NCBI GenBank assembly: GCA_947492525.1 | Contig: CANLNQ010000001.1 | Coordinates: forward strand, 1-64,000 | DNA: 64,000 nt | Origin: an uncultured Granulosicoccus sp. | Lineage (GTDB): Bacteria > Pseudomonadota > Gammaproteobacteria > Granulosicoccales > Granulosicoccaceae | Direction: 5' to 3' | Made by a program: the position numbers and the translations under genes | Shown here: piece by piece, positions 7,276 to 16,105 of the stretch | Layout of the letters: the number at the start of each line of letters is the position of its first letter | Position numbering within the stretch: position 1 is the first letter of the stretch | Notes under the pieces: generated by a model | Databases searched by the model: none | Told to the model about the DNA's origin: nothing | What the model saw: the letters and a program-made list of their open reading frames with translations, nothing else

Positions 7276-8919
7276 ATGTCGCTTCGCTGGCCCTGGTGGG
7301 CCAGCGCAACTGTGGCCCTGGCACTCATTGCAGCCATGACACTGCTGCCGCTGGGTGCCATGCTCAGAGAGGCAGGTGTCATCGACTGGAAGGCGGTCAC
7401 AAACGACACCTATCTGCAGCGAGTCATCCGCTTCAGCCTCTACCAGGCATTCGCCTCCACCGCTCTGGCCTTGTTGAGTGCCATCCCGGTTGCACTGGCG
7501 CTCTCGCACAAACCGTCCTTTCCCGGTCGCGCCCTGATCGTGTCCCTGTTCAGCCTCTCATTGGTCATTCCGACCATCGTTGCCATCTTCGGCATCGTGG
7601 CTGTATTCGGTCGTACTGGCTGGCTCAGCCACATCCTGGCCCTGGTCGACATCGAGCCTCTGCCTTTCTACGGCTTGCCCGGTATCCTGATTGCCCACGT
7701 GTTCTTCAACATGCCACTGGCTGCCAGAATCCTGTTGAATTCGCTGGAGAGTATTCCTGCCGACAACTGGCGTCTGTGTCGACAACTTGGCATGTCTCCC
7801 TGGGCCATCTTTCGACACCTGGAATGGCATCGAATGAAGCACCAGCTACCCGCCCTGGCACTGCTGATCTTCACCTTGTGCTTCACCAGTTTCGCCATCG
7901 TCATGACACTGGGTGGCGGGCCGCGCTCCACGACCATCGAAGTGGCTATCTATCAGGCCCTGCGCTTTGATTTCGATATTACTCTCGCGGTGGCTCTGGC
8001 CTGTATCCAGCTGCTCATCTGCCTGTCTCTGATGGCGCTGAGTACCTTGTTGCGGCATGACAACACCATGGGCTTCGACATCTACAAGGCGCCCTTGAAA
8101 ATCAACTCTGGCACCCATGAGAACAATCCACGACAGGGCCTCTGGCCGGGCGCTGCCTGGCACATGACGCATGCAGGCGTACTGCTCTTCAGCACCGCCC
8201 TGGTAGTTACACCCTTGCTGGCCTTGCTTGTCTCATCGTTCAACAGCAAGACTCTGAGTGTACTGGCCGACACAACAACACTCTCGGCCCTGAGCAACAC
8301 CCTGGCGGTTGCCCTGAGCGCCGCTTGCCTGTCCGTGGCCCTGGGGCTGGCCTTGCTGCAAAGCACCCGCTACCTGAGAATTCGCCTGGCTCGGGAGCGT
8401 GTCGGTCAGTGGGTACAACTCACGGGCAACATCATTCTGGTGCTGCCACCACTGGTGCTCGGGACCGGACTGTTCCTGCTACTGCGTCCATTGGCCGATG
8501 TGTTTTCCATCGCATTGACTCTGGTCGTCATGATCAACAGCCTCATGGCCCTGCCCTTTGTGCTGCGAATTCTCGATGCCCCGATGATGAACGCGGCCCA
8601 TGCCCAGGATCGACTGCTGCGCTCGCTGGGCATACAAGGCTGGAACCGATGGCGTCATATCGACTGGCCACAGCTGCGTAAGCCGCTCGCACTGGCACTC
8701 GCACTGGCGGCCACACTGGCGGCCGGGGATCTCAGTGCCATCGCTCTCTTCGGCTCTGAGCGCGTACGGACCTTGCCGCTGCTGCTGTATCAACGTATGG
8801 GCAGCTATCGACTCGAAGAGGCCGCGGTGACAGCCGGCATTCTGCTGCTGAGCTGCCTGTGTCTGTTCGCCATCATCCAATGGATTGTCGGAGGAAGAGA
8901 ACATGCTCGAACTCGATAG
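7276..8919 (+). CDS. thiP: Thiamine ABC transporter permease ThiP
   Basis: 547-residue inner-membrane permease with two fused BPD_transp_1 domains and about twelve hydrophobic helices, as expected for the ThiP/FbpB group. EAA-like loops are visible as LCRQLGMSPWAIFRHLEWHRM in the first half and LLRSLGIQGWNRWRHIDWPQL in the second; these contact the ATPase. Its gene overlaps thiQ by 17 bp. Confidence 0.95.
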   Translation: MSLRWPWWASATVALALIAAMTLLPLGAMLREAGVIDWKAVTNDTYLQRVIRFSLYQAFASTALALLSAIPVALALSHKPSFPGRALIVSLFSLSLVIPTIVAIFGIVAVFGRTGWLSHILALVDIEPLPFYGLPGILIAHVFFNMPLAARILLNSLESIPADNWRLCRQLGMSPWAIFRHLEWHRMKHQLPALALLIFTLCFTSFAIVMTLGGGPRSTTIEVAIYQALRFDFDITLAVALACIQLLICLSLMALSTLLRHDNTMGFDIYKAPLKINSGTHENNPRQGLWPGAAWHMTHAGVLLFSTALVVTPLLALLVSSFNSKTLSVLADTTTLSALSNTLAVALSAACLSVALGLALLQSTRYLRIRLARERVGQWVQLTGNIILVLPPLVLGTGLFLLLRPLADVFSIALTLVVMINSLMALPFVLRILDAPMMNAAHAQDRLLRSLGIQGWNRWRHIDWPQLRKPLALALALAATLAAGDLSAIALFGSERVRTLPLLLYQRMGSYRLEEAAVTAGILLLSCLCLFAIIQWIVGGREHARTR

Positions 8920-9541
8920 GCTGGAGCTCTCGATAGGCCCGAATCGCTGGGAATTCGACCTGAGTCTGGACACACATGGCGTGCATGCACTGCTGGGGCG
9001 TAGCGGTTCGGGCAAGAGCACCCTGTTGAACCTGATCGCAGGCTTCATTCAGCCCGACAAGGGAGATATTCGCTGGAATGCTGAGTCACTGCTGCCTCTG
9101 GAACCGGCACACCGACCGGTCACCAGTCTGTTCCAGCAGCAGAACCTGTTCAACCATCTCAGCGTCAGGCAGAACGTCGGGCTGGGTATCGACCCCGGTC
9201 TGAAACTGAACGACAGACAGATTCACGCCATCCAGTCGGTGCTTGATGATGTCGGCCTGTCGGGGCAGGAGACCAAGTTGCCCGGAACTCTCTCCGGAGG
9301 AGAACAACAGCGGGTGGCCCTGGCCCGCTCACTATTGAGGCAACGTCCCATCCTGCTACTTGATGAACCCTTCAGCGCACTGGATGCTCAGACCCGTCAG
9401 GAGATGATCACTCTGCTTCGGCAACTGATCGACAGGCATCGCCCCTGCGTCATCATGGTCACTCACGATGAAGATGATGCCATCGCCATGCAGGCTGAAG
9501 TACTGCGCCTGGTGGATGGCAGAGTCGTACGCGAGGCCTGA
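8903..9541 (+). CDS. thiQ: Thiamine ABC transporter ATP-binding protein ThiQ
   Basis: ATPase of the thiamine importer, 212 residues. Walker A is GRSGSGKST (residues 32-40), the signature is LSGGEQQR (about 131) and Walker B is PILLLDEPFSALD. The H-loop His is in VMVTHDEDDA. The start at 8903 (MLELDRLELS) follows GGAGGAAG at ideal spacing; the frame open from 8885 lies inside thiP. Short for an ABC ATPase because it lacks a C-terminal regulatory domain, which is normal for ThiQ. Confidence 0.95.
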   Translation: MLELDRLELSIGPNRWEFDLSLDTHGVHALLGRSGSGKSTLLNLIAGFIQPDKGDIRWNAESLLPLEPAHRPVTSLFQQQNLFNHLSVRQNVGLGIDPGLKLNDRQIHAIQSVLDDVGLSGQETKLPGTLSGGEQQRVALARSLLRQRPILLLDEPFSALDAQTRQEMITLLRQLIDRHRPCVIMVTHDEDDAIAMQAEVLRLVDGRVVREA

Positions 9542-9559
9542 AGCCGGCATTCTGAGCAT

Positions 9560-9631
9560 CTGCTCGAACACCTGACCGAACGCCTGCTCGAACGCCTGAC
9601 CGAAGCCCTGCTCGCACGCCTGAGCGGGCTC
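9560..9631. repeat. Degenerate 12-bp tandem repeat after thiQ
   Basis: Six 12-bp units alternate CTGCTCGAACGC and CTGACCGAACGC with drift. It begins 19 bp after the thiQ stop. Minus-strand frames through it give low-complexity peptides that resemble no protein. Confidence 0.8.
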
Positions 9632-9671
9632 CTGGTTTCGACCCGACGCCGGAGCGTGTGCACGACACCGA

Positions 9672-9823
9672 CAGCCCCTCAGCACCTCAGCACCTCAGCA
9701 CCTCAGCACCTCAGCACCTCAGCACCTCAGCACCTCAGCACCTCAGCCCCTCAGCCCCTCAGCCCCTCAGCCCCTCAGCAACTCAGCCCCTCAGCAACTC
9801 AGCAACTCAGCAACTCAGCAACT
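9672..9823. repeat. 8-bp minisatellite, unit CAGCACCT
   Basis: Nineteen contiguous 8-bp units. They begin as CAGCCCCT, then eight CAGCACCT, then four CAGCCCCT, then mostly CAGCAACT: variant blocks stepwise along the array, as expected for slippage with local homogenisation. It ends 18 bp before the stop codon of the convergent VOC gene. Apparent reading frames through it (HLSTSAPQ repeats) are artefacts of the unit length. Confidence 0.93.
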
Positions 9824-9840
9824 CAGCCTATCCCTTTCAA

Positions 9841-10269
9841 TCAGGCCGCAAACAACTGCGAGTCATCGGCAAATGCCTTGAATTCCAGTGCATTGCCGGA
9901 AGGGTCAAGCAGGAACATGGTGCGTTGTTCACCGACTTCGCCAGCAAAGCGCACTCGAGGTTTGATGACCCAGCGCGTGTCCTCTCGCTCTTCCAGCCGT
10001 GCGCGCAGTTCGTCGAACTGTTCCAGTGTCAACACGACCCCGAAATGCGGCACCGGTACGGCATCGCCATCAACCGCGTTGTTGATACCGCCTGCGCTCG
10101 CTCGAGATTCATCCAGGTGCGCAACGATCTGATGACCGTACAGGTTGTAGTCGATCCAGTGAGTATCCTCACGCCCCTGTGGACACGCCAGCACCTCACC
10201 GTAGAAGGCACGGGCGGCTTCCAGATCATGCACGGGAAAAGCCAGATGAAACGGTCTGATTGCACTCAT
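9841..10269 (-). CDS. VOC (glyoxalase/bleomycin-resistance) family protein
   Basis: 142-residue vicinal-oxygen-chelate fold protein, probably cytoplasmic. Paired beta-alpha-beta3 modules are recognisable from FHLAFPVHDLEAARAFYGEVLACPQGR and from PVPHFGVVLTLEQFDEL, ending in FLLDPSGNALEFKAF. Candidate metal ligands are the His in FHLAF, the His in VPHFGVV and the Glu in ALEFKAF. The family includes lyases, dioxygenases and drug-binding proteins; substrate unknown. Confidence 0.85.
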   Translation of the reverse strand: MSAIRPFHLAFPVHDLEAARAFYGEVLACPQGREDTHWIDYNLYGHQIVAHLDESRASAGGINNAVDGDAVPVPHFGVVLTLEQFDELRARLEEREDTRWVIKPRVRFAGEVGEQRTMFLLDPSGNALEFKAFADDSQLFAA

Positions 10270-10358
10270 CGATAACTACCTCTGATCAAAACTGGATGAT
10301 ACTGCATCGTTGATGAATGCGGTCTTCATGGCACTAAGCACCCGTCAGCCAGAACTCT

Positions 10359-11372
10359 TCACTGTTCGAAAAATTCTCTGATCACAGCCGCCACGCGCTC
10401 CAGATCGTCCCTGTTGACATCGCAGTGAGTCACCAGGCGACAGACGCGCCCATAGGCCGACAAACGGACACCGGACTCCCTCGCCCGGAGCGTCAGAGCC
10501 GCACCACAATCCTGATCAAAATCCAGCCACACCATATTGGTCTGTGTCCAGCCTTCTCTCACCGTGACACCGTCGATGCCTGCCAGTCGCTCGGCCAGAA
10601 AAGTCGCATTGTCGTGATCCTCCTGCAATCTGTCCAACCCATCGGTCAGAGCAATCTGGCCAGCTGCTGCCAGCAGACCGACCTGCCGCATCCCGCCACC
10701 GGCCACCTTGCGCCACCTCAAGGCTTCCTTGATGAAGACGCGATCGCCCAGCAGCAAGGAACCCACAGGTGCCCCCAGCCCCTTCGACAGGCACAGGGAT
10801 ACGCTGTCAAAACACTGCGCCACCGCTTTCAAGCTGACGCCCAGGCGCACCGCCGCATTACCCATGCGAGCTCCATCCAGATGCAGCTTCAGGCCATGTT
10901 CCTGCGTGAAGGCACGTGCGGCACGCATGCTGTCCAGTGATTGAACCCGCCCGTGCTGCGAGTTCTCCAGGCACAGCAGGCGGCTTCTGGCGAAGTGAAC
11001 ATCATCCTCCTTCAACACCGCAGCAACCTCATTCAGATCGATACCGCCATCCACACCGAATGGCACGGGCTGAGGCTGTATGCCGCCCAGCGCGGCCGCA
11101 CCGCCGCCCTCGTACTTGTAGGTGTGCGCGTCGGCACCGACGATGTATTCATCGCCTCTCTGACAATGTGTCAGCAAGGCCACCAGATTCGACTGCGTGC
11201 CGGTTGGCATGAACAGGCAGGCCTCGTGGCCCAGCAACTCGGCCGCAAATTCCTGCAAGGCGTTGACGGTCGGGTCATCGCCGTAGACATCGTCGCCGAC
11301 GTCTGCACTGGCAATGGCTGCCCGCATCTTCTCATTCGGCCGGGTCACCGTATCGCTTCGAACATCAATCAT
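10359..11372 (-). CDS. ltaE: Low-specificity L-threonine aldolase
   Basis: PLP enzyme that splits L-threonine or L-allo-threonine into glycine and acetaldehyde. From the ATG at 11372 it reads MIDVRSDTVTRPNEKMR, the standard start. It has YGDDPTVN, FMPTGTQSNL, LHLDGARMGNA, and the PLP lysine in SLCLSKGLGAPVGS. 337 residues, complete. The frame continues upstream to 11426 with non-conserved sequence; a GTG at 11387 is a possible alternative start. Confidence 0.93.
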   Translation of the reverse strand: MIDVRSDTVTRPNEKMRAAIASADVGDDVYGDDPTVNALQEFAAELLGHEACLFMPTGTQSNLVALLTHCQRGDEYIVGADAHTYKYEGGGAAALGGIQPQPVPFGVDGGIDLNEVAAVLKEDDVHFARSRLLCLENSQHGRVQSLDSMRAARAFTQEHGLKLHLDGARMGNAAVRLGVSLKAVAQCFDSVSLCLSKGLGAPVGSLLLGDRVFIKEALRWRKVAGGGMRQVGLLAAAGQIALTDGLDRLQEDHDNATFLAERLAGIDGVTVREGWTQTNMVWLDFDQDCGAALTLRARESGVRLSAYGRVCRLVTHCDVNRDDLERVAAVIREFFEQ

Positions 11373-11453
11373 CTGTGTGGTTTTCACTGTCTGTCTTCGA
11401 GTTGATTGCAGCACCGGTCGTTGCAATGAGAACCGCCGGTGCTCGGCAGGCGA

Positions 11454-12182
11454 TCACGTCGAAACGGGCGCCATGTTCCTGTTGATCATGACCAGCAAGG
11501 TACCACTGGCAATGCCGATGTTCACGCACGCATCGTCAACCTCGTTGCTCAAGCCCAGCGTGCTGCCTACGTCCAGTGTTGCATCATTCAAGGCATAGCG
11601 CAGACCCCTTGTGGTGACGCCCGTGGCCCGGCATTTGGCCAGCAGGCTCACGGTCTGCCCCTTGCTGGTCTCGAGCGAGCACTCGTCTTTTCCCTGAAGC
11701 ACATGGCAGAACGTGGTGCCATCGAGCAGCACCATCGTGAATGGCCAGTGCCGCAGTGCTGGCAGCGACCAGTTGAACAGCATGTGATCGGTGCGACCGC
11801 CAGACACGCCAAGAATGGTCACGCGCGAAACAGGCTCTTCTGCCAGCAACTGCAAGGCAAGTTCCAGATCGCTGGCCGCCTTTGCCGGCGGATAAACGTG
11901 CCGCGGCACATGTGCAAGATCGGGCTGTTCCAGCACTTCCGCATCCACGCTGTCGAAATCACCGATCAGCAGTGTCGGCTTCTGACCGGCGGCCAGGCAG
12001 TGCTCCAGACCACGATCGACACAGATGATCCGGTCACCCGCTTCGATGGCGGAATCAGTCACATGCTCGGTCGCAAAGTCACCGCCGGCGAATACCCAGG
12101 CACGTGCAGCACTCGGTCGTTTCACCTGGTGTGAATCAGTCTGCGTGGAGAGTACGGAAGCTGCACGGTCGGTCAATGTCAC
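11454..12182 (-). CDS. thiN: Thiamine pyrophosphokinase
   Basis: Transfers pyrophosphate from ATP to thiamine, forming TPP directly. The 242 residues carry the family motifs LLIGDFDSVDAE, AKAASDLELAL and GVSGGRTDHML, plus a C-terminal TPK beta-domain with GLRYALNDATL. It completes the salvage route started by ThiBPQ about 2 kb away. Its ATG overlaps the stop of the upstream LprI-like gene by 4 bp (ATGA), so translation is probably coupled. No TPP riboswitch precedes it. Confidence 0.92.
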   Translation of the reverse strand: MTLTDRAASVLSTQTDSHQVKRPSAARAWVFAGGDFATEHVTDSAIEAGDRIICVDRGLEHCLAAGQKPTLLIGDFDSVDAEVLEQPDLAHVPRHVYPPAKAASDLELALQLLAEEPVSRVTILGVSGGRTDHMLFNWSLPALRHWPFTMVLLDGTTFCHVLQGKDECSLETSKGQTVSLLAKCRATGVTTRGLRYALNDATLDVGSTLGLSNEVDDACVNIGIASGTLLVMINRNMAPVST

Positions 12183-13441
12183 GATCCACCATTTCGGATG
12201 AAATCATCGGCAAAGTTCAGCGCTTTGGTGACTCCCTGCAGCGAACCGGTATACCGATCACCCGAGTCATCATCCAGAGAATCCAGCACTTCCAGTGAGA
12301 GTTCGGTGCCCCTGATCATCGTTGGCAGGATCTCTTCGCTCAGGAACGCGCTGGCCGGTACCAGTTGACGCGTACCGGTCTGATCGACCCGGATCTGCGA
12401 ACCGACAATGTCGCCGAACCTCGAGGCATCGACCGACCAGAGAATACGCGCTGGCTGATCGATTTCTCGCCCGCCGAAAAACGCTTCGAGCACGGTTGTC
12501 TGATCTTTCTGGCGAATGATGGAGAGGGAGGCTTCGGACAGCCCCCCGGCATTGGCAAGATTGACCTTCAAACGACAGCCGCGAATGCCGCTGGAGTCGG
12601 CACAGTCGACAAGCCACGCGCCGAAATAGGCAATCAGTTGCTCTTCGGTATCCTCCGCCGCCGGTGGCAACTGCACCGGCATGTCACTCGCTGTGGACAC
12701 AGATGCGGTCGGAGATGGAGCAGGCTGTTCTGTCACCTGAGCCAGTGTCTCGCCCGGCAGTCGGCAATCGGATTCGGTAGGCACACGCAAATCGGCGACC
12801 GCCTCCAGTTCGAACACCCCCTGATGACCCGCGGGCGCTTGCGCGGCATCGTTCACCTGCCCTGCAAAGGTGGCATAGAGCACTTGCAAGTCACTGCTGG
12901 CAACCGACAGATATTGCTGTTGAGCCAACCCTACCTGATTGTCATCACCTTCCAGCCAGTACCGAGCCTCAGAGCCGCAAGGCTGAAAGGAATTCCGTTC
13001 GGCCCCGTAGACATAGAATCCGCTCATGACCGGCCGCTGCCCCTCATCACTCTTCAGCAATGCCTGCAACTCGGCCAGACGTTGCTGGGACATGTTCGCC
13101 AGGCAGTTCTTCGCGATCTGCTCTGCTTCGGCGCGTGGCGACGAGAACTCGAGATACCACAGGCAGTTCTGCCGACGATATTCAACGAACGCGGCCTGAG
13201 AGGCTTCCAGTCCGGCGCGAGCGTCACCTTCCAGTGCGTCGGCGACATACTCCGTGATATTCCTGAGGCTGCCATCCATCAGATCGAGGTAATTGTCCAT
13301 GCAGACATGGATGTCGTCATACAAGGGCGAGAGGGTTATGCATTCTTCCAGAGCGTTGTACTCCTGCGCCCGGGACTCACTGCCGCCAGCAAACGAGAGC
13401 AGGCAGATGCTCAGGGCCGCGATCCGTCCTCGGTAAGGCAT
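12179..13441 (-). CDS. Secreted protein with LprI-like (DUF1311) N-terminal part
   Basis: 420 residues from ATG 13441, with signal peptide MPYRGRIAALSICLLSFAGG. The first half contains a Cys-rich helical module (CMDNYLDLMDGSLRNITEYV ... QAAFVEYRRQNCLWYLEF ... AKNCLANMSQQRLAEL) that resembles LprI/DUF1311 lysozyme-inhibitor-like domains. The rest is unassigned: a Pro/Ser/Thr linker near APSPTASVST, then a compact C-terminal domain with paired cysteines (LVDCADSSGIRGCRL) like those of proteins that sense or bind at the envelope. Overlap with thiN by 4 bp makes an operon likely, though a functional link is not obvious. Confidence 0.75.
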   Translation of the reverse strand: MPYRGRIAALSICLLSFAGGSESRAQEYNALEECITLSPLYDDIHVCMDNYLDLMDGSLRNITEYVADALEGDARAGLEASQAAFVEYRRQNCLWYLEFSSPRAEAEQIAKNCLANMSQQRLAELQALLKSDEGQRPVMSGFYVYGAERNSFQPCGSEARYWLEGDDNQVGLAQQQYLSVASSDLQVLYATFAGQVNDAAQAPAGHQGVFELEAVADLRVPTESDCRLPGETLAQVTEQPAPSPTASVSTASDMPVQLPPAAEDTEEQLIAYFGAWLVDCADSSGIRGCRLKVNLANAGGLSEASLSIIRQKDQTTVLEAFFGGREIDQPARILWSVDASRFGDIVGSQIRVDQTGTRQLVPASAFLSEEILPTMIRGTELSLEVLDSLDDDSGDRYTGSLQGVTKALNFADDFIRNGGS

Positions 13442-13609
13442 GGGCGTCTCTACTTTTGATCGTGAAAACCTCGATCCTACCGAATCGCAGGCAGGAATGC
13501 CCTGCTTGCGCAGGTACACGACGAAAAACAGGCACCGTCATGCCAGAAGCAGTCTGTATAATCAAAGTCATCTTTCACCTGATACTCGACCTGGATCGGC
13601 TCTGAACAC

Positions 13610-15313
13610 GTGATCAACCGAACACATCCGAGAAGCCAGAACGGCTCGATATTCGCCTGGGCCATGGTCTGGCTGGCTGGCATGTCAGCCATTGTCTGGG
13701 GCGGCGCAACCCTGGCCTTGCCGCGTTTCGAACAGAAGGTACAAGGCAATGTGGAGCGTTCCATCGCCTCGCTGGGAGCACCTGCTGTCACAGTCGAGGT
13801 TACCGGACGGCAAGTCAGTCTGCGCGGGGTGACGGACGATACGCAAACCCGTGAAGCCCTGTTACTCGCAGCCACCGAATCCGAGGGCGTCGGTTCTGTT
13901 CAAGACCTGATGAGCATCGCTGCCGACACCGGACCCGCGCTTGCCTCGAATACAGCGAGCAATGCCGAGGATGAGCGTCTGGCACTAATGCTGCCGACAG
14001 AAGATGACGATGGCGGTCATTCAGACGCCGCGCCGGATATCAGAGACGACCTGCCGGGTGAAGAACAGAACAGCCTGACTGACGATAACTCATCGAGCGT
14101 CGACGCGCTGGCCATGAACTCGACCGGTAACGACGCATTGCCCGGTTCCGTCGCGTCACCCCTGTCGGAATCCGCCTCGCTGCCATCGATGACCCTGCGG
14201 GTTGCCGGAAATATTCTGGCGCTCAATGGCACCATGTCGCCCAATGACAACCTGTCTGATCTGGTTCGTCAGGCAATGGACGCATTCGGACTCGATGTGG
14301 TCAGCAACAGTATCGAAACCAGCGAATCGGTTGGCAAGGCTGAGTGGGTCGAATCCATCCTGCGAGTCGCGCCCCTGATGCGTGCAGTGGACAACCCTCA
14401 GATCGAAGTTCTCGAGCGACAGATCACGCTGTCGGGTACAGCCCACAACCGCCAGGACCACGATGCCATCATCAGTGAGGCATTGAGCTCACTGGGGCAG
14501 TTTTCACTGGTTGAGCGCATCCGTATCGATGAAAGCGGCAGTGAGAGCACGCTGGCAGCGGTAGCGGAAAACATCAATCTGCCCTCTGCATCAAATTCGC
14601 TGACTCCCGCAGTGCCTGAAGCTCCCGCAGTGCCTGAAGCTCCCGCAGAGCCTGAAACCCCGGCAGAGCCCGACACCCCGGCAGAACCTGAAACCCCTGC
14701 TGAGCCCGAAATCCCGGCAGAGCCTGACGCCCCGGTAGAGCCTGAAGCCCCGGTAGAGCCTGAAGCCCCGGCAGAGCCTGAAGCCCCGGCAGTGCCTGAC
14801 GCCCCGGCAGTGCCTGAAGCCCCGGCAGAGCCTGAAGCCCCGGCAGAACTTGGAGATCCCGCAGAGCCTGAAACCTCGGCTGAGCCCGAAGCTCCGGCAG
14901 AGTTCGAAGCCTCCGCAGCGCCTGACGTCCCGGCTGAGCCTGACGCCCCGGTAGAACCTGAAACACTGTCCCAGGCTCTGGCGGCATTACCCAGCCTGCG
15001 GATTCTGTTTGAAACGCGTTCCAATGTCCTGACGCCAGACAGCCGCACCGTTCTGGATCAGATTGCGGCAGTTCTCCTGCGCTTCCCCGACAGTGAAGTC
15101 ACCATCGAGGGACACACCGATTCCACAGGCGACGAGGACATCAATCTGAATCTGAGCCTGTTGCGTGCCACCACAGTTCGTGACTACCTGATAGACAAGG
15201 GCGTCTCGGTCTACAATCTGCGCGCCATGGGTTTCGGCGAAGGAAGCCCGATCGCAGACAACAGTACATCCGAAGGTCGTGCGGCCAATCGCCGCATCGA
15301 CTTCACATTCTGA
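13610..15313 (+). CDS. OmpA-family protein with BON-like domains and Pro-rich spacer
   Basis: 567 residues, GTG start. One N-terminal transmembrane segment (WAMVWLAGMSAIVWGGATLA) anchors a periplasmic protein. Two BON-like modules follow (around 45-100 and 190-310). A long (P-E-A-P-A-E)n spacer (about 333-452) precedes a C-terminal OmpA domain with TIEGHTDSTGDEDINLNLSL and GRAANRRIDFTF, which should bind peptidoglycan. The Pro/Glu spacer probably reaches from inner membrane to cell wall. The stop overlaps the next gene's ATG by one base (TGATG). Confidence 0.85.
   Translation: MINRTHPRSQNGSIFAWAMVWLAGMSAIVWGGATLALPRFEQKVQGNVERSIASLGAPAVTVEVTGRQVSLRGVTDDTQTREALLLAATESEGVGSVQDLMSIAADTGPALASNTASNAEDERLALMLPTEDDDGGHSDAAPDIRDDLPGEEQNSLTDDNSSSVDALAMNSTGNDALPGSVASPLSESASLPSMTLRVAGNILALNGTMSPNDNLSDLVRQAMDAFGLDVVSNSIETSESVGKAEWVESILRVAPLMRAVDNPQIEVLERQITLSGTAHNRQDHDAIISEALSSLGQFSLVERIRIDESGSESTLAAVAENINLPSASNSLTPAVPEAPAVPEAPAEPETPAEPDTPAEPETPAEPEIPAEPDAPVEPEAPVEPEAPAEPEAPAVPDAPAVPEAPAEPEAPAELGDPAEPETSAEPEAPAEFEASAAPDVPAEPDAPVEPETLSQALAALPSLRILFETRSNVLTPDSRTVLDQIAAVLLRFPDSEVTIEGHTDSTGDEDINLNLSLLRATTVRDYLIDKGVSVYNLRAMGFGEGSPIADNSTSEGRAANRRIDFTF
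14606..14966 (+). repeat. In-frame repeat coding the (PEAPAE)n spacer
   Basis: About twenty copies of an 18-bp unit of type CCTGAAGCCCCGGCAGAG lie inside the OmpA-family gene. All changes preserve frame, and most are synonymous or swap Ala/Thr/Val and Glu/Asp. Length variation here would change the reach of the spacer without a frameshift. Confidence 0.85.
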
Positions 15314-16080
15314 TGCAACCGATATCGACTCTCATGAATCAGATCATGCCTCTGCTAAGCCTGTATTCGGAATTCATCGCCTGTCTGGTTGCAGCCGCGC
15401 TCCTGAGCCTGTTCACCGGCTGGATGATGCACCGCTCGCGTGCCACCCGAAAACTCGACGCCACGAACAAGAACTGGGAGCGGCGCTACCGAGCGCTGGA
15501 AGAAGTCTCTCGCGTGGATTCGGAAAACCTCGAAGAACAGTTGCAGGGGCTTGCCGGCGAAGCGCGGACATTGCAGGCCGACAAGAAGCAGCTCGCTGAA
15601 TCCCTGAAAAAGAATGAAGGCAGTCTGCAGAAATTTCGGGCAGAAACCATCGAACTGAATCGACAGCATGCCGAGACACAGGAGCGCCTGCAACGAATCA
15701 TTCAGCAAAAGGATCGAGAACTTCTTGAACTGGGTAATCGCCTCAACCAGGCGCGAGCCAACGCCAGACGGCAAGGATCCTCCGCGAACGGACGTGCGCA
15801 TGACAACAGCCATGACGGCGGTGATCTGACCTACGCCGACACGATTGCCATCAACAGTATCGACATGTTCGACGCCACCGTGCAGATACCGGCAGAAGAC
15901 ATGCTGGGTAATCGCGACAAGGCTGCCGCCCGCTGGTCACCCTCGCGCTCGAAACAATACGATACCGATCATGAATCGGACGCAACACAGGTGCTCGACA
16001 TGGAAGAAGCCACCGTCGCTCTCGATGAAGAAGCGCTGGCCTTTGCGCGACGATCGACCAAATCCGGTCAGCCCAACTGA
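15313..16080 (+). CDS. Membrane-anchored coiled-coil protein, unknown function
   Basis: 255 residues. One transmembrane helix (SLYSEFIACLVAAALLSLFTG) is followed by a long predicted coiled coil from about residue 50 to 150 (repeated Leu/Gln/Glu heptads, e.g. LEEQLQGLAGEARTLQADKK). The C-terminal part is acidic and Thr/Ser-rich, with short motifs such as DTIAINSIDMFDATVQIP. No family is recognised. It starts on the stop codon of the OmpA-family gene, so the two are translationally coupled and may act together at the envelope. Confidence 0.75.
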   Translation: MQPISTLMNQIMPLLSLYSEFIACLVAAALLSLFTGWMMHRSRATRKLDATNKNWERRYRALEEVSRVDSENLEEQLQGLAGEARTLQADKKQLAESLKKNEGSLQKFRAETIELNRQHAETQERLQRIIQQKDRELLELGNRLNQARANARRQGSSANGRAHDNSHDGGDLTYADTIAINSIDMFDATVQIPAEDMLGNRDKAAARWSPSRSKQYDTDHESDATQVLDMEEATVALDEEALAFARRSTKSGQPN

Positions 16081-16105
16081 TTTTGCAACAACGACCAGGC
16101 AGACC

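Noticed and set aside
9672-9823. CRISPR array
   Set aside because: Short direct repeats have no unique spacers, so all arrays here are tandem minisatellites. No cas genes are in the window.
14398-15048. Minus-strand open frame with Gly/Ala/Ser repeats resembling silk- or collagen-like protein
   Set aside because: Complement of the PEAPAE spacer in the OmpA-family gene, whose flanking BON-like and OmpA domains prove the plus strand.
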